Assembly: GCF_000024345.1 (NCBI RefSeq)
Contig: NC_013729.1
Location: 3,348,001 to 3,412,000, forward strand
Direction: 5' to 3'
Length of the DNA: 64,000 nucleotides
Origin: Kribbella flavida DSM 17836
GTDB taxonomy: Bacteria > Actinomycetota > Actinomycetes > Propionibacteriales > Kribbellaceae
The notes under the pieces were generated by a model. That model was given only the letters and a program-made list of their open reading frames with translations. It was not told the origin of the DNA and ran no database searches. The position numbers and the translations under genes were made by a program. Positions 8,243 to 16,645 of this stretch are shown in pieces; position 1 is the first letter of the stretch, and each line of letters opens with the position of its first letter.

Positions 8243-9265
8243 ATGAGGTTCAGACGTTCGGCCGTCGCTGGGGTGGCGGTCCTCGCACTCGCTCTGGGCA
8301 GCGGGTGCAGTGACGGCGAGACGGGTCAGAACGGAGGTGACTCCCTGGCCAAGGTGAGCTACCTGACGTCCTTCAACACCTTCGGCCGCGAGGCGTACGC
8401 ATACGTCGCCCTGGAGAAGGGCTACTTCAAGGAGGCCGGCTTCGACGTCACCATCACGCCCGGCAGCGGCACGGTCGACGTGCTCAAGCTGGTCGCCGGT
8501 GGCCAGGCCGACTACGGCATCGGTGACTTCACCGCGACCGTGATCACGCTGGGCAAGCAGAAGCTGCCCGTCACCACGGTGGGCATGGTCCACCAGAAGT
8601 CGCTGGCCGCGATCGTCGCCCTGGAGGGCGGCAAGATCAACAGGCCGGAGGACCTGCCGGGCACCAAGATCGGCGACCAGCCGGGCTCCACCAACCAGGT
8701 GATGTTCCCGGTCTACGCCAAGGCCGCCAAGATCAACCCGGACGAGACGAAGTTCGTCGCCAACCCGCCGCCCGCGCTACCGCAGCTGCTGTCGGCCGGC
8801 ACGGTGGACGGCATCGGCCAGTTCGTGGTCGGGGTGCCGCTGGTGGAAAAGGCCGACTCCAAGAAGCGCAAGGCCGTCGTGCTGCCCTACGGGAACCTGC
8901 TGCCGGACCTCTACGGCAACGCGATCATCACCCGCACCGACCTGGCCAAGGACCACCCGGACCAGGTGAAGAAGTTCACCACGGCGCTGCTCAAGGGTCT
9001 GCAGGACACCATCGACGACCCCGAGGCCGCGGCCAAGACGCTGAAGAAGCACGTGCCGAACACCGACGTCGAGGTGGCCACGGCCGAGCTGAAGCTGATG
9101 AAGCCGTACGTCAAGCCGGAGAACTTCGACGGCGCGCTCGGTCAGGTCGACCCGGCCCGGGTGCAGAAGATCATCGATCTGCTCGAGGAGGCCGACGCGG
9201 TCGCCCCGAAGGGATCGATGAAGCCGGCCGACGTCGTCAACGACGCCCTGGCTCCGAAGGGCTGA
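8243..9265 (+). CDS. NMT1/SsuA-type ABC importer, substrate-binding lipoprotein
   Basis: A 340-residue secreted binding protein. The signal peptide ends in the lipobox LGSGC, giving a lipidated Cys22. The NMT1/THI5-like fold follows: VALEKGYFKEAGFDVTI, then the ligand loop VDVLKLVAGGQADYGIGDF. This family binds flat small molecules such as sulfonates, thiamine pyrimidine, riboflavin or aromatic acids. GGAGAGG precedes the start. It is the first gene of a run of overlapping or closely spaced catabolic genes, so its ligand is presumably the substrate of the enzymes that follow. The palindromic operator immediately upstream suggests induction by that substrate. Confidence 0.9.
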   Translation: MRFRRSAVAGVAVLALALGSGCSDGETGQNGGDSLAKVSYLTSFNTFGREAYAYVALEKGYFKEAGFDVTITPGSGTVDVLKLVAGGQADYGIGDFTATVITLGKQKLPVTTVGMVHQKSLAAIVALEGGKINRPEDLPGTKIGDQPGSTNQVMFPVYAKAAKINPDETKFVANPPPALPQLLSAGTVDGIGQFVVGVPLVEKADSKKRKAVVLPYGNLLPDLYGNAIITRTDLAKDHPDQVKKFTTALLKGLQDTIDDPEAAAKTLKKHVPNTDVEVATAELKLMKPYVKPENFDGALGQVDPARVQKIIDLLEEADAVAPKGSMKPADVVNDALAPKG

Positions 9266-9267
9266 CC

Positions 9268-10062
9268 ATGATCGAGCTGGACGGGGTGGGTCAGGTCTTC
9301 GATGGCCGCGGGGGCCGGGTCCAGGCGCTGGACGCCATCGACCTGCACGTCCGGCAGAACGAGTTCGTCACACTGATCGGCCGGTCGGGGTGTGGCAAGT
9401 CCACGCTGCTGCGGCTGATCGCGGGACTGCTGCCCCCGACGTACGGCGCGGTCGCGGTGGCGGGGGAACCCGTCACCGCGCCGCGGCGGGACGTCTCGTT
9501 CATGTTCCAGCGGCCGGCCCTGCTGCCGTGGCGCTCGGTGCTGTCCAACGTGATGCTGCCGGTCGAGATCTCCGGTGGCGGGGACGTCGGCCGCAAGGAG
9601 TACAAGGACCGGGCGCACGAGCTGCTGGAGCTGGTCGGACTGGCCGGGTTCGAGCGGCGGCTTCCGCACGAGCTGTCCGGCGGCATGCAGCAGCGGGTGT
9701 CGCTGTGCCGGTCGCTGATCCGGCGGCCGCAGGTGATGCTGATGGATGAGCCCTTCTCCGCCCTGGACGCGCTGACCCGCACTGAGCTCTCCGAAGAGTT
9801 GCAGCGCATCCAGATGGAGCTGGCGACCACGATCGTGTTCGTCACCCACTCGATCGAGGAGGCCGTGCTGCTGGCCGACCGGGTGGTCGTGCTGACGCCG
9901 CGGCCGGGCCGGCTGCGCGAGGTCGTCGAGATCGATATCCCGCGGCCGCGCACGCTCGGCACCAACGCGCACCTGACCGAGGTGGCGCAGATCAGTGGCC
10001 GGCTGCACGGCCTGCTGTCGGAGAAGACCCATCCGGCCGACGCGCCCGAGGCGACCCGATGA
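9268..10062 (+). CDS. NMT1/SsuB-type ABC importer, ATP-binding protein
   Basis: A 264-residue ATPase of the SsuB/TauB/NrtD class. Walker A is GRSGCGKS at residues 38-45, the Q-loop is FMFQRPALLPWRSV, the signature LSGGMQQR is near 136, Walker B is VMLMDEPFSALD near 159, and the switch His is in VTHSIEEA. It starts 2 nt after the binding-protein stop and overlaps the permease by ATGA. It energises uptake through the membrane subunit that follows. Confidence 0.93.
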   Translation: MIELDGVGQVFDGRGGRVQALDAIDLHVRQNEFVTLIGRSGCGKSTLLRLIAGLLPPTYGAVAVAGEPVTAPRRDVSFMFQRPALLPWRSVLSNVMLPVEISGGGDVGRKEYKDRAHELLELVGLAGFERRLPHELSGGMQQRVSLCRSLIRRPQVMLMDEPFSALDALTRTELSEELQRIQMELATTIVFVTHSIEEAVLLADRVVVLTPRPGRLREVVEIDIPRPRTLGTNAHLTEVAQISGRLHGLLSEKTHPADAPEATR

Positions 10063-10838
10063 CCGGACGCTCCTGGCTGACCACCTCGCGCACCAGCGCG
10101 GTCGTGCTGCCGCTGGTCGGCGTGGTCGGGGTGATCGCGCTGTGGTGGCTGACGATCGTCGTCTTCGGCATCGAGCAGTTCCTGCTGCCCACCCCGAAGG
10201 ACGTCGTACTGCGCTTCCTGGAGCAGCCGGGGTACCTGTTGCAGCAGACCTGGGTCTCGCTGGTCGAGTCGCTGGCCGGGTTCGCGCTGGCGATCGCGCT
10301 CGGCGTACCGATCGCGCTGCTGATCGTGCGTTCGGCGATTCTCGAGCGGCTGGTCTACCCGCTGCTGCTGGCGGTGAACGCGATCCCGAAGATCGCGATC
10401 GCGCCGCTGCTGGTGGTCTGGATGGGCTTCGGCCAGTTCCCGAAGATGGCGATGGCGCTGCTGGTCTGCTTCTTCCCGATCGTCATCTCGACCGCGCAGG
10501 GCATGAAGTCGACCCCGGCCGAGCTGGTCGAGCTGCTGCGCTCGCTGAAGGCCAGCAAGACCCAGGAGTTCTTCAAGCTGCGGTTCACCTACGCGCTGCC
10601 GCAGATCTTCACCGGCCTGAAGGTGGCCATCTCGCTGGCCGTGATCGGTTCGGTGATCGGTGAGTTCGCCGGGTCCACCGAAGGCCTCGGCTACGTGATC
10701 TGGAACTCCGGCGCCTCGGCCGACACCCCACTGGCGTTCGCCGCGATCGGGTTGCTCAGCCTGATGAGCATCGTGCTGTTCTACGGCCTCGTGCTGCTGG
10801 AGCACCTGCTGCTGCCATGGGCTCAGGAGACGCGATGA
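10059..10838 (+). CDS. NMT1/SsuC-type ABC importer, permease
   Basis: A 259-residue inner-membrane permease with about six spans. The BPD_transp_1 coupling segment is ELVELLRSLKASKTQEFFKLRFTYALPQI, with the EAA-like loop, followed by VIGEFAGSTEGLGYVI, typical of SsuC/TauC. It overlaps the ATPase gene by 4 nt upstream and the dehydrogenase gene by 4 nt downstream, which ties uptake directly to catabolism. Confidence 0.92.
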   Translation: MTGRSWLTTSRTSAVVLPLVGVVGVIALWWLTIVVFGIEQFLLPTPKDVVLRFLEQPGYLLQQTWVSLVESLAGFALAIALGVPIALLIVRSAILERLVYPLLLAVNAIPKIAIAPLLVVWMGFGQFPKMAMALLVCFFPIVISTAQGMKSTPAELVELLRSLKASKTQEFFKLRFTYALPQIFTGLKVAISLAVIGSVIGEFAGSTEGLGYVIWNSGASADTPLAFAAIGLLSLMSIVLFYGLVLLEHLLLPWAQETR

Positions 10839-11923
10839 CCACCCAGGCGTCCGACGCGGACCGCCGCGTCCTGGTCCGGCCGGCCTGGCTGGAGGCGACC
10901 GTGTCGTCGGTGTTCACCGCGCTCGGGTTCGAGCCGGTCGACGCGGGCCAGATCGCGCACTCGCTGGTCGAGGCCGACCTGCGCGGCGTCAGCTCGCACG
11001 GCATCATGCTGGTCCCGATGTACGTCGAACGCCTGAACGCGGGCGGCGTCACCCGGGAGCGCGAGCTGGACGTGCTGCACGACGCCGGCGCCGCGATCGT
11101 CGCCGACGCGCGCGGCGGCATGGGCCAGCTGTCCAGCCCGCAGGCGATGGGCCTGGCGATCGAACGCGCCGGCCGGTACGGGATCGGGCTGGTCTCGGTC
11201 CGCAACGCGCACCACTTCGGCGCCGCCAGCCGGTGGGCCGTGCAGGCCGCCGACGCGGGCTGTCTCGGGATCGCGATGTCGAACACGACCCCGCTGATGC
11301 CTGCCCCCGGCGGTGCGGAGCGGGTGGTCGGCAACAACCCGCTGGCGATCGCCGTACCGACCGAGGCCGGCGCCGAGCTGGTGCTCGACATGGCGCTGTC
11401 GGCTGTTGCCCTGGGCAAGATCCGGCTGGCCGCCGCGGCCGGCCGGCCGATCCCGGACAACTGGGCGACCGATCCGTCCGGGCTGCCGACCACGGACGCC
11501 GAGGCGGCCGTGCTGGGGATGCTGCTGCCGGCCGCGGGCCACAAGGGTTTCGGGCTGGCGCTGATGATCGACGTGCTCACCGGAGTCCTCAGTGGTGGTG
11601 GCTGGGGGGACCGGGTCCGGCCGCTGTACCGGGAGCCGGACCGGCCGAACGACTGCGCGCACCTGTTCCTCGCGATCGACCCGGAGCTGCTGGGTGGGAT
11701 CGAGGGGTTCCGGCAGCGGTCGTCGGCCCTGGCCGAGCGGGTGCGGAACAGTGCCACCGCGCCCGGTGTCGACCGGTTGTACCTGCCGGGGGAGATCGAG
11801 GCCGATCGGGCCCGGCAGCAGCGGCGGACCGGCGTCCTGGTCGAGAGATCGGGGCTGGACGGTCTGCTGGCGGCGGCCCGCGCGGTGGGCGCCGTGGTTC
11901 CGACAGGAGGGGGGCAGGACTGA
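10835..11923 (+). CDS. Ldh2-family malate/L-lactate dehydrogenase-like oxidoreductase
   Basis: A 362-residue NAD(P)H-dependent oxidoreductase of the Ldh2/YlbC/DpkA family. The signature is GVSSHGIMLVPMYVERL near residues 50-65, where His is the proposed acid-base, followed by VSVRNAHHFGAASRWA and MSNTTPLMPAPGG. Family members oxidise 2-hydroxy acids or reduce cyclic imines (delta-1-piperideine-2-carboxylate). The start is set at ATG 10835 because it forms an ATGA overlap with the permease stop. The presence of RidA next door makes an imine or enamine intermediate plausible, but the substrate is not known. Confidence 0.82.
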   Translation: MTTQASDADRRVLVRPAWLEATVSSVFTALGFEPVDAGQIAHSLVEADLRGVSSHGIMLVPMYVERLNAGGVTRERELDVLHDAGAAIVADARGGMGQLSSPQAMGLAIERAGRYGIGLVSVRNAHHFGAASRWAVQAADAGCLGIAMSNTTPLMPAPGGAERVVGNNPLAIAVPTEAGAELVLDMALSAVALGKIRLAAAAGRPIPDNWATDPSGLPTTDAEAAVLGMLLPAAGHKGFGLALMIDVLTGVLSGGGWGDRVRPLYREPDRPNDCAHLFLAIDPELLGGIEGFRQRSSALAERVRNSATAPGVDRLYLPGEIEADRARQQRRTGVLVERSGLDGLLAAARAVGAVVPTGGGQD

Positions 11924-12318
11924 TGCCGAAGACACAACTCACCAGCGCCGCGCTGCGCAGCCCGAACGGGGTGTTCTCGCAGGCGACCACGATCGAGGCG
12001 ACCGGCCGGCTGGTGTTCGTGTCCGGGATGACCGCGCGGCGGCCGGACGGCAGCATCGCCGGGGTCGGTGACATCACCGAGCAGACCCGGCAGGTGTGCG
12101 AGAACGTGCAGGCCGCGGTCCGCGAGGCGGGCGGCACGCTGGACGACGTCTGCCGGGTGGACGTGTACGTGCGCAACATGGAGGACTTCGCCAAGATCCA
12201 CGAGGTCCGGGCGCAGTACTTCCACGAGCCGCTGCCGGCCTCGACGATGGTCGAGGTCAGCAAGCTGGCCCACCCCGACTACCTGATCGAGATCTCGGCG
12301 ATCGCGGTGATCGCGTGA
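11923..12318 (+). CDS. RidA-family enamine/imine deaminase
   Basis: A 131-residue protein with the YjgF/YER057c/UK114 fold. FVSGMTARRPDGSIAGVGDITEQTRQVCENVQAAVREAGGTLDDV is the canonical core, and the substrate-binding Arg appears as VYVRNMEDF. RidA hydrolyses reactive enamines or imines; close relatives include 2-aminomuconate deaminase. It overlaps the preceding stop by 1 nt (TGATG) after a good GGAGG, so it is part of the same operon. In this context it probably processes a nitrogen-containing intermediate. Confidence 0.85.
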   Translation: MPKTQLTSAALRSPNGVFSQATTIEATGRLVFVSGMTARRPDGSIAGVGDITEQTRQVCENVQAAVREAGGTLDDVCRVDVYVRNMEDFAKIHEVRAQYFHEPLPASTMVEVSKLAHPDYLIEISAIAVIA

Positions 12319-12372
12319 CAGGACGGCCTGGGGCAGGTGATCGCGTGCGTGGAGTCGAGTGGGTGTGCTGAC

Positions 12373-13224
12373 ATGAGATTCGTGACACTGGAGTACGCCG
12401 GTGGCGAGCGGCCCGGCGTAGTGGACGGCGACGACGTCGTCCTGCTCCCGTACGACGACCTGGTGGCCGTCATCGAGGCCGGTCCCGGCGCGGTGCTGAC
12501 CGGTGAGCGGATCCCGTTCCGTCAGGCTGAGCTGCGGGCGCCGCTGCGGCGGTTCCGCCGGGACATCCTGTGCACCGGCTGGAACTACTGGGACCACTTC
12601 GAGGAGAGCCGGGGCAAGCGGGAGGGCCAGGACGTCGACCGGCCCGAGCACCCGACGTTCTTCACCAAGGGACCGGACGTGGTGGTCGGCCCGTACGACC
12701 CGATCGCCTACGACCCGGCGATCTCGGCCAAGTGGGACTACGAGGCCGAGCTGGCGCTGGTGATCGGTACGACCGGTCGCAGCATCGCGCCCGAGAACGC
12801 GCTGGACCACGTCTGGGGCTACACGCTGGCCAACGACGTCTCCCAGCGTGACCTGCAGCGGGCTCACGGCGGTCAGTGGCTCAAGGGCAAGAGCATCGAC
12901 GCCACGATGCCGCTGGGACCGTGGATCGTGACGCCGGACGAGCTGGGCGACCCGCAGGACGTCCAGCTGCAGTGCCTGCTCAACGGTGAAGTCATGCAGG
13001 ACGCGTCGACCAAGCAGATGGCGTACGACATCGCCACGCTGATCAGTGAGCTGTCCTTCGGGATGACACTGCGCCCGGGCGACCTGCTGCTCACCGGTAC
13101 GCCGTCGGGTATCGGGAACGCGCGGGAGCCGCAGGTGTTCCTCAAGGAGGGTGACGAGGTCGTCACCCGGGCCGGCAAGATCGGGGAGCTGCGCAACACG
13201 CTGGTCTACCGGGAGCTGGCGTGA
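12373..13224 (+). CDS. Fumarylacetoacetate-hydrolase-family protein
   Basis: A 283-residue protein. The N-terminal cap (MRFVTLEYAGGERPGVVDGDDVV) precedes an FAH catalytic domain with CTGWNYWDHFEE, FFTKGPDVVVGP, the metal-binding Glu pair in YEAELALVIG, Asp in ANDVSQRDLQ, and LLTGTPSGIG. Family members act as hydratases, decarboxylases or C-C hydrolases on 2-oxo acids at the end of aromatic meta-cleavage pathways. ATG 12373 is used because it begins the usual MRFVTLE motif, although no clear ribosome site precedes it. It overlaps the GntR gene by 4 nt. Confidence 0.87.
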   Translation: MRFVTLEYAGGERPGVVDGDDVVLLPYDDLVAVIEAGPGAVLTGERIPFRQAELRAPLRRFRRDILCTGWNYWDHFEESRGKREGQDVDRPEHPTFFTKGPDVVVGPYDPIAYDPAISAKWDYEAELALVIGTTGRSIAPENALDHVWGYTLANDVSQRDLQRAHGGQWLKGKSIDATMPLGPWIVTPDELGDPQDVQLQCLLNGEVMQDASTKQMAYDIATLISELSFGMTLRPGDLLLTGTPSGIGNAREPQVFLKEGDEVVTRAGKIGELRNTLVYRELA

Positions 13225-13922
13225 CCAGTCGGCTCGAACTCCTGCCAGGTGGCGGACGCGGCGGTCGGCGTACGCTCGCCGAGACCGCTGCCGCTGAGCT
13301 GCACCAGCTGATCCTGTCCGGCGAGCTGCCCAGCGGTACGCCGTTGCGGCTGGTGGAGCTGGCCAACCGGCTGGAGATGAGCCAGATGCCGGTCCGGGAA
13401 GGGCTGCGCAGGCTGGAGGCGCTCGGACTGGTCGACATCATCCCGCACCGGGGCGCGTGGGTCCGTGAGCTCTCGCTGGAGGACCTGCGGGACACCCACG
13501 AGACCAGACTGGCGCTGGAGAGCCTCGCCGTACGGGCTGCGGCCGAGCACTTCGGAGCGGAGGACGAGCAGAAGGCCGTGGCGGCGCTGGAGGAGCACCT
13601 GCGACTGTCGAGAGCCGACGACTCGGTCGGTGCGCGGCAGTCGCACGCTGACTTTCACTTCGCGCTCTACCGGGCCGGGGGGTCGCAGTGGCTGGCACGG
13701 GCGATCGAGCCGGTCTGGCAGAACAGCGAGCGCTACCGGTTCGGCAGTCGGCAGACCGCTCCTCAGATCGAGCGCAACCGGCAGGAGCACCAGGCAATCC
13801 TGGACGCGTGTGTCGCGCGGGACCCGGACGCCGCCGAGCAGGCCCTGCGCGACCACCTGGCTGGCGCTGTGCAGCGGATCACCGAGACGATGACCTCGAA
13901 GCAGAAGGGGACATCGGCATGA
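13221..13922 (+). CDS. GntR/FCD regulator, copy 1
   Basis: A 233-residue FadR-subfamily repressor. The winged helix spans residues 18-85 (LAETAAAELHQLILSGELPSG, then RLEMSQMPVREGLRRLEALG). The all-helical FCD ligand domain has candidate metal ligands His146 in DFHFALYRAGG and His190 in QEHQAIL. It is very similar over its whole length to the second GntR at 18694, so the pair arose by duplication. GTG 13221 overlaps the FAH stop and the 3' end overlaps the SDR start by ATGA, so it is co-transcribed with the enzymes it probably controls. The inducer is likely a pathway acid. Confidence 0.9.
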   Translation: MTSRLELLPGGGRGGRRTLAETAAAELHQLILSGELPSGTPLRLVELANRLEMSQMPVREGLRRLEALGLVDIIPHRGAWVRELSLEDLRDTHETRLALESLAVRAAAEHFGAEDEQKAVAALEEHLRLSRADDSVGARQSHADFHFALYRAGGSQWLARAIEPVWQNSERYRFGSRQTAPQIERNRQEHQAILDACVARDPDAAEQALRDHLAGAVQRITETMTSKQKGTSA

Positions 13923-14647
13923 AGGTGAGTTTCGACGCGACCGGCGAGGTGGTGGTGGTGACCGGTGGCGCCCGCGGCATCGGTGCGGCGCTGGCCTCGG
14001 CCGTGGTCGCCCGCAGCGGCACCGCGGTGGTCTTCGACATCACACCACCGGCCGACCAGCGGGTGGAGTACGTCGAGGTCGACGTGTCGGACCGGGAAGG
14101 CGTGTTCAAGGCGGTCGGCGCGGTGGTCGAGCGGCACGGCCGGATCGACGGCCTGGTCGCCGGTGCGGCCGTCCAGCCGCGCGCGGCCGTGCTGACGATG
14201 GACCCGGCCGACTGGACGCACACCCTGAAGGTGAACCTGGATGGCGTGGTCTGGGCCTGCCAGGCGGTCGTGCCGCACATGGTCGACCGGCGCAGCGGCT
14301 CGGTGGTGGTCTTCACGTCGGGCTTGGCCGCGACCGGCTTCCCGCACGCCGCGGCGTACGCGTCGAGCAAGGCGGCGCTGACCGCCTTCGCCCGGACGCT
14401 GGCCGCGGAGGTGGCCGAGCACCGGGTCCGGGTGAACATCGTCGCGCCCGGCGTGATCGACACCGACCAGTTCCGGACCGCCAATGCCGGCGCCGACCTG
14501 GCGCACTGGCGGGACACCACCGGCATCGGCGACCCCGAGGACGTGGTCGGCCCGCTGCTGTTCCTGCTGTCCGACGCGGCCGCGATGACCGGGTCGCAAC
14601 TGACCCGCGAACGGGCCTTCGCCCGGCTGACCGACCTCACGGAGTGA
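13919..14647 (+). CDS. Short-chain dehydrogenase/reductase
   Basis: A 242-residue classical SDR. The cofactor loop is VVVTGGARGIGAALA; a following Asp (VVFDI) suggests NAD(H) preference. The catalytic residues are Ser in FTSGLAATGF and Tyr/Lys in AAYASSKAAL. The extreme C-terminus (MTGSQLTRERAFARLTDLTE) departs from the usual TGQ-x-VDGG ending, so the substrate pocket may differ. It is coupled by ATGA to the GntR gene and is followed 4 nt later by the monooxygenase. Confidence 0.87.
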   Translation: MKVSFDATGEVVVVTGGARGIGAALASAVVARSGTAVVFDITPPADQRVEYVEVDVSDREGVFKAVGAVVERHGRIDGLVAGAAVQPRAAVLTMDPADWTHTLKVNLDGVVWACQAVVPHMVDRRSGSVVVFTSGLAATGFPHAAAYASSKAALTAFARTLAAEVAEHRVRVNIVAPGVIDTDQFRTANAGADLAHWRDTTGIGDPEDVVGPLLFLLSDAAAMTGSQLTRERAFARLTDLTE

Positions 14648-14650
14648 TGC

Positions 14651-16240
14651 GTGACACCGACTGACCAGCAGCTGCCCGTCGCCGTCGTGGGCGCCGGGCC
14701 GATCGGCCTGACCACCGCCCTCGGGCTGGCGCACTACGGCGTACCGTTCGTGCTGCTCGAGGAGGACGCCGTGCTGTCGTCCGACACCAAGGCCGGCACC
14801 ACGCTGAGCCGGACGCTGGAGATCTGGAACCGGTACGGCGCGGTGGAGGAGATCCTGGCTGCCGCCCTGCGGATCGACGAGATCGGTGACATCGACCGGG
14901 CCACCAACACGCCGCGGGCCTCGGTCCAGCTGGCCGAGCTGGTCAACGACACCCAGTTCCCGTTCGTGATCAACCTGCCGCAGCAGAAGATGGAGCCGAT
15001 TCTCGCGGCGGCGCTGCAGCGTGCCGGCGGCAGTGTGCTCACGCAGCACCGGCTGGAGTCGTTCGACGTGCTCGACGACCGCGTCCTGCTGCGGGTGGCG
15101 ACGCCGGACGGCCCGCGCGAGATCGAGGCGTCGCACCTGCTGGCCTGCGACGGCGGCCGGAGCAAGATCCGCGACGCGCTGGGCGTGGCCGTGAGCGGCG
15201 AGACGCTGCCCGAGCGGTACATGCTGATCGACGTCGTCGTCGACCTGGACGTCAACAACGCCCGCGACTACCCGTACCTCGCGTACTTCGCGGACCGGTC
15301 GGAGTGGATGGTCCTGATCCGGCAGCCCGACAACTGGCGGTTCCTGTTCCCGCTGGCGGCCGGGGCCGAGCCACCGACCGACGAGAACCTGCTGGTCAAG
15401 GTCAAGCAGTTCATCGGCGAGGTGGACCGGATCGAGCTGCTCGGCTCGGTCGTCTACAACGTGCACCACCGGGTCGCCGACCAATGGTCCCGGGACCGCA
15501 AGGTGTTCCTGATGGGCGACGCGGCGCACCTGATCACGCCCATGTGGGCGCTGGGCCTCAACACCGGAGCGCTGGACGCCTCCAACCTCCCGTGGCGGCT
15601 GGCCTGGGTACTGCGTGGCTGGGCCGGGCCGGAGCTGCTCGACGGCTACGAGCAGGAGCAGCGCCCGGTCGCGATCAACGGCTCCGGTGAGATGGCCGAG
15701 GCCGCCCGGAAGTACATGTCGCACCAGCGGGGCGCCGTCACCGCGGCGGGCAGCGACTGGGCGACGGCGTACACGCGGACGCTGCTCGGCGTACGGCTGG
15801 ACGTGGACGGGGAGGGGGACTGGTCGATGGTGATGACCAGTGCGGAGCCTCCGGCGGTCCGAGCGGGTGACCGGGCGCCGGACCTTGCGCTGCAGGGGCC
15901 GAAGGGGCGAGAGACGATCCACGGGCTCTGCAAGGACTCGTTCGTGGCGCTGTACTTCACCGACGTGCGGCGGCGCCCGGAGATCCCGGTCAACGACTCG
16001 CCCGCGCTGAGGCACTACGCGGTGTCCCGGTGGGACGCGCCGCACGACTCCGGGCTGCGGGACCGCTCGCTGTTCGACCCGGGCAGCATCGTCACCAGCC
16101 GGTACGGCGTACCGGCGGAGACCGTGGTCCTGCTCCGTCCGGACGGGCACGTGGCGGCCGTGGCTCCGCTGCGGCCCGGAGTGGCGGACGAGCTGTACAC
16201 GAGGATCACCGGCCGGCCGGTCCCGCGGGAGAGTGAGTGA
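14651..16240 (+). CDS. FAD-dependent aromatic monooxygenase (PHBH/MhpA type)
   Basis: A 529-residue flavoprotein hydroxylase. The dinucleotide-binding motif GAGPIG is at residues 14-19, a DG-like segment is LLACDGGRSKIRDALGV, and the second FAD motif is GDAAHLITPMWALGLNTG with Asp290. The C-terminal 120 residues (GDRAPDLALQGPKGRETIHGL) form the thioredoxin-like domain of phenol hydroxylase and MhpA relatives. Such enzymes add one hydroxyl group to an activated ring using NAD(P)H. GTG 14651 is 3 nt after the SDR stop. The adjacent cupin suggests that the product is then ring- or chain-cleaved. Confidence 0.88.
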   Translation: MTPTDQQLPVAVVGAGPIGLTTALGLAHYGVPFVLLEEDAVLSSDTKAGTTLSRTLEIWNRYGAVEEILAAALRIDEIGDIDRATNTPRASVQLAELVNDTQFPFVINLPQQKMEPILAAALQRAGGSVLTQHRLESFDVLDDRVLLRVATPDGPREIEASHLLACDGGRSKIRDALGVAVSGETLPERYMLIDVVVDLDVNNARDYPYLAYFADRSEWMVLIRQPDNWRFLFPLAAGAEPPTDENLLVKVKQFIGEVDRIELLGSVVYNVHHRVADQWSRDRKVFLMGDAAHLITPMWALGLNTGALDASNLPWRLAWVLRGWAGPELLDGYEQEQRPVAINGSGEMAEAARKYMSHQRGAVTAAGSDWATAYTRTLLGVRLDVDGEGDWSMVMTSAEPPAVRAGDRAPDLALQGPKGRETIHGLCKDSFVALYFTDVRRRPEIPVNDSPALRHYAVSRWDAPHDSGLRDRSLFDPGSIVTSRYGVPAETVVLLRPDGHVAAVAPLRPGVADELYTRITGRPVPRESE

Positions 16241-16644
16241 TGGCGTCCTTCGACGAGTCCCTGAACGACCAGCTGCGCGAGGTGCTGCTGCAGACGGACG
16301 ACCTGGCGTGGGTGGACAAGTCCCTGGCCGGGCTGTCCCACAAGATGCTGTGGCGCGACCCGGAGACCGAGGCGTCGATCGCGTTGGTGCGGTTCGAGCA
16401 GGGCTCGGGCATCCCGTCGGAGCACAAGCACGCGTCGAACCAGTTCATGTTCTGCCTGTCCGGCCGGTACGTGTACCTGCCGACCGGGACGACGCTGACC
16501 AAGGGCAGCTTCTACTGGAACCCCAAGGGCGTCGTGCACGGTCCGACGCTCGCCGAGGAGACCTCCGTGCTGCTGGAGGTGTACGACGGCCCGCACTACC
16601 CGGAGCGGCCGTCCTTCTACGACAACGACGAGGACGCACGCTGA
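16240..16644 (+). CDS. DAD-family cupin dioxygenase
   Basis: A 134-residue single-domain cupin resembling 2,4'-dihydroxyacetophenone dioxygenase and ChrR-type cupins. The metal ligands are probably His62 and His64 (SEHKHASNQ) and His100 (KGVVHGP). DAD cleaves the C-C bond between two carbonyl-type carbons of a side chain without ring opening, using Fe(II) and O2. The ATG overlaps the monooxygenase stop (TGATG). Its position between a monooxygenase and a decarboxylase fits oxidative removal of a side chain; the true substrate is unknown. Confidence 0.75.
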   Translation: MASFDESLNDQLREVLLQTDDLAWVDKSLAGLSHKMLWRDPETEASIALVRFEQGSGIPSEHKHASNQFMFCLSGRYVYLPTGTTLTKGSFYWNPKGVVHGPTLAEETSVLLEVYDGPHYPERPSFYDNDEDAR

Positions 16645-16645
16645 G

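Noticed and set aside
10756..12867. 703-codon minus-strand open frame
   Set aside because: It is antisense to the Ldh2, RidA and FAH genes, which form an overlapping operon on the plus strand.
13763..16150. 795-codon minus-strand open frame
   Set aside because: It is antisense to the SDR and flavin monooxygenase genes, whose motifs are unmistakable. Its translation is rich in Arg, His, Val and Gln, typical of shadow frames.
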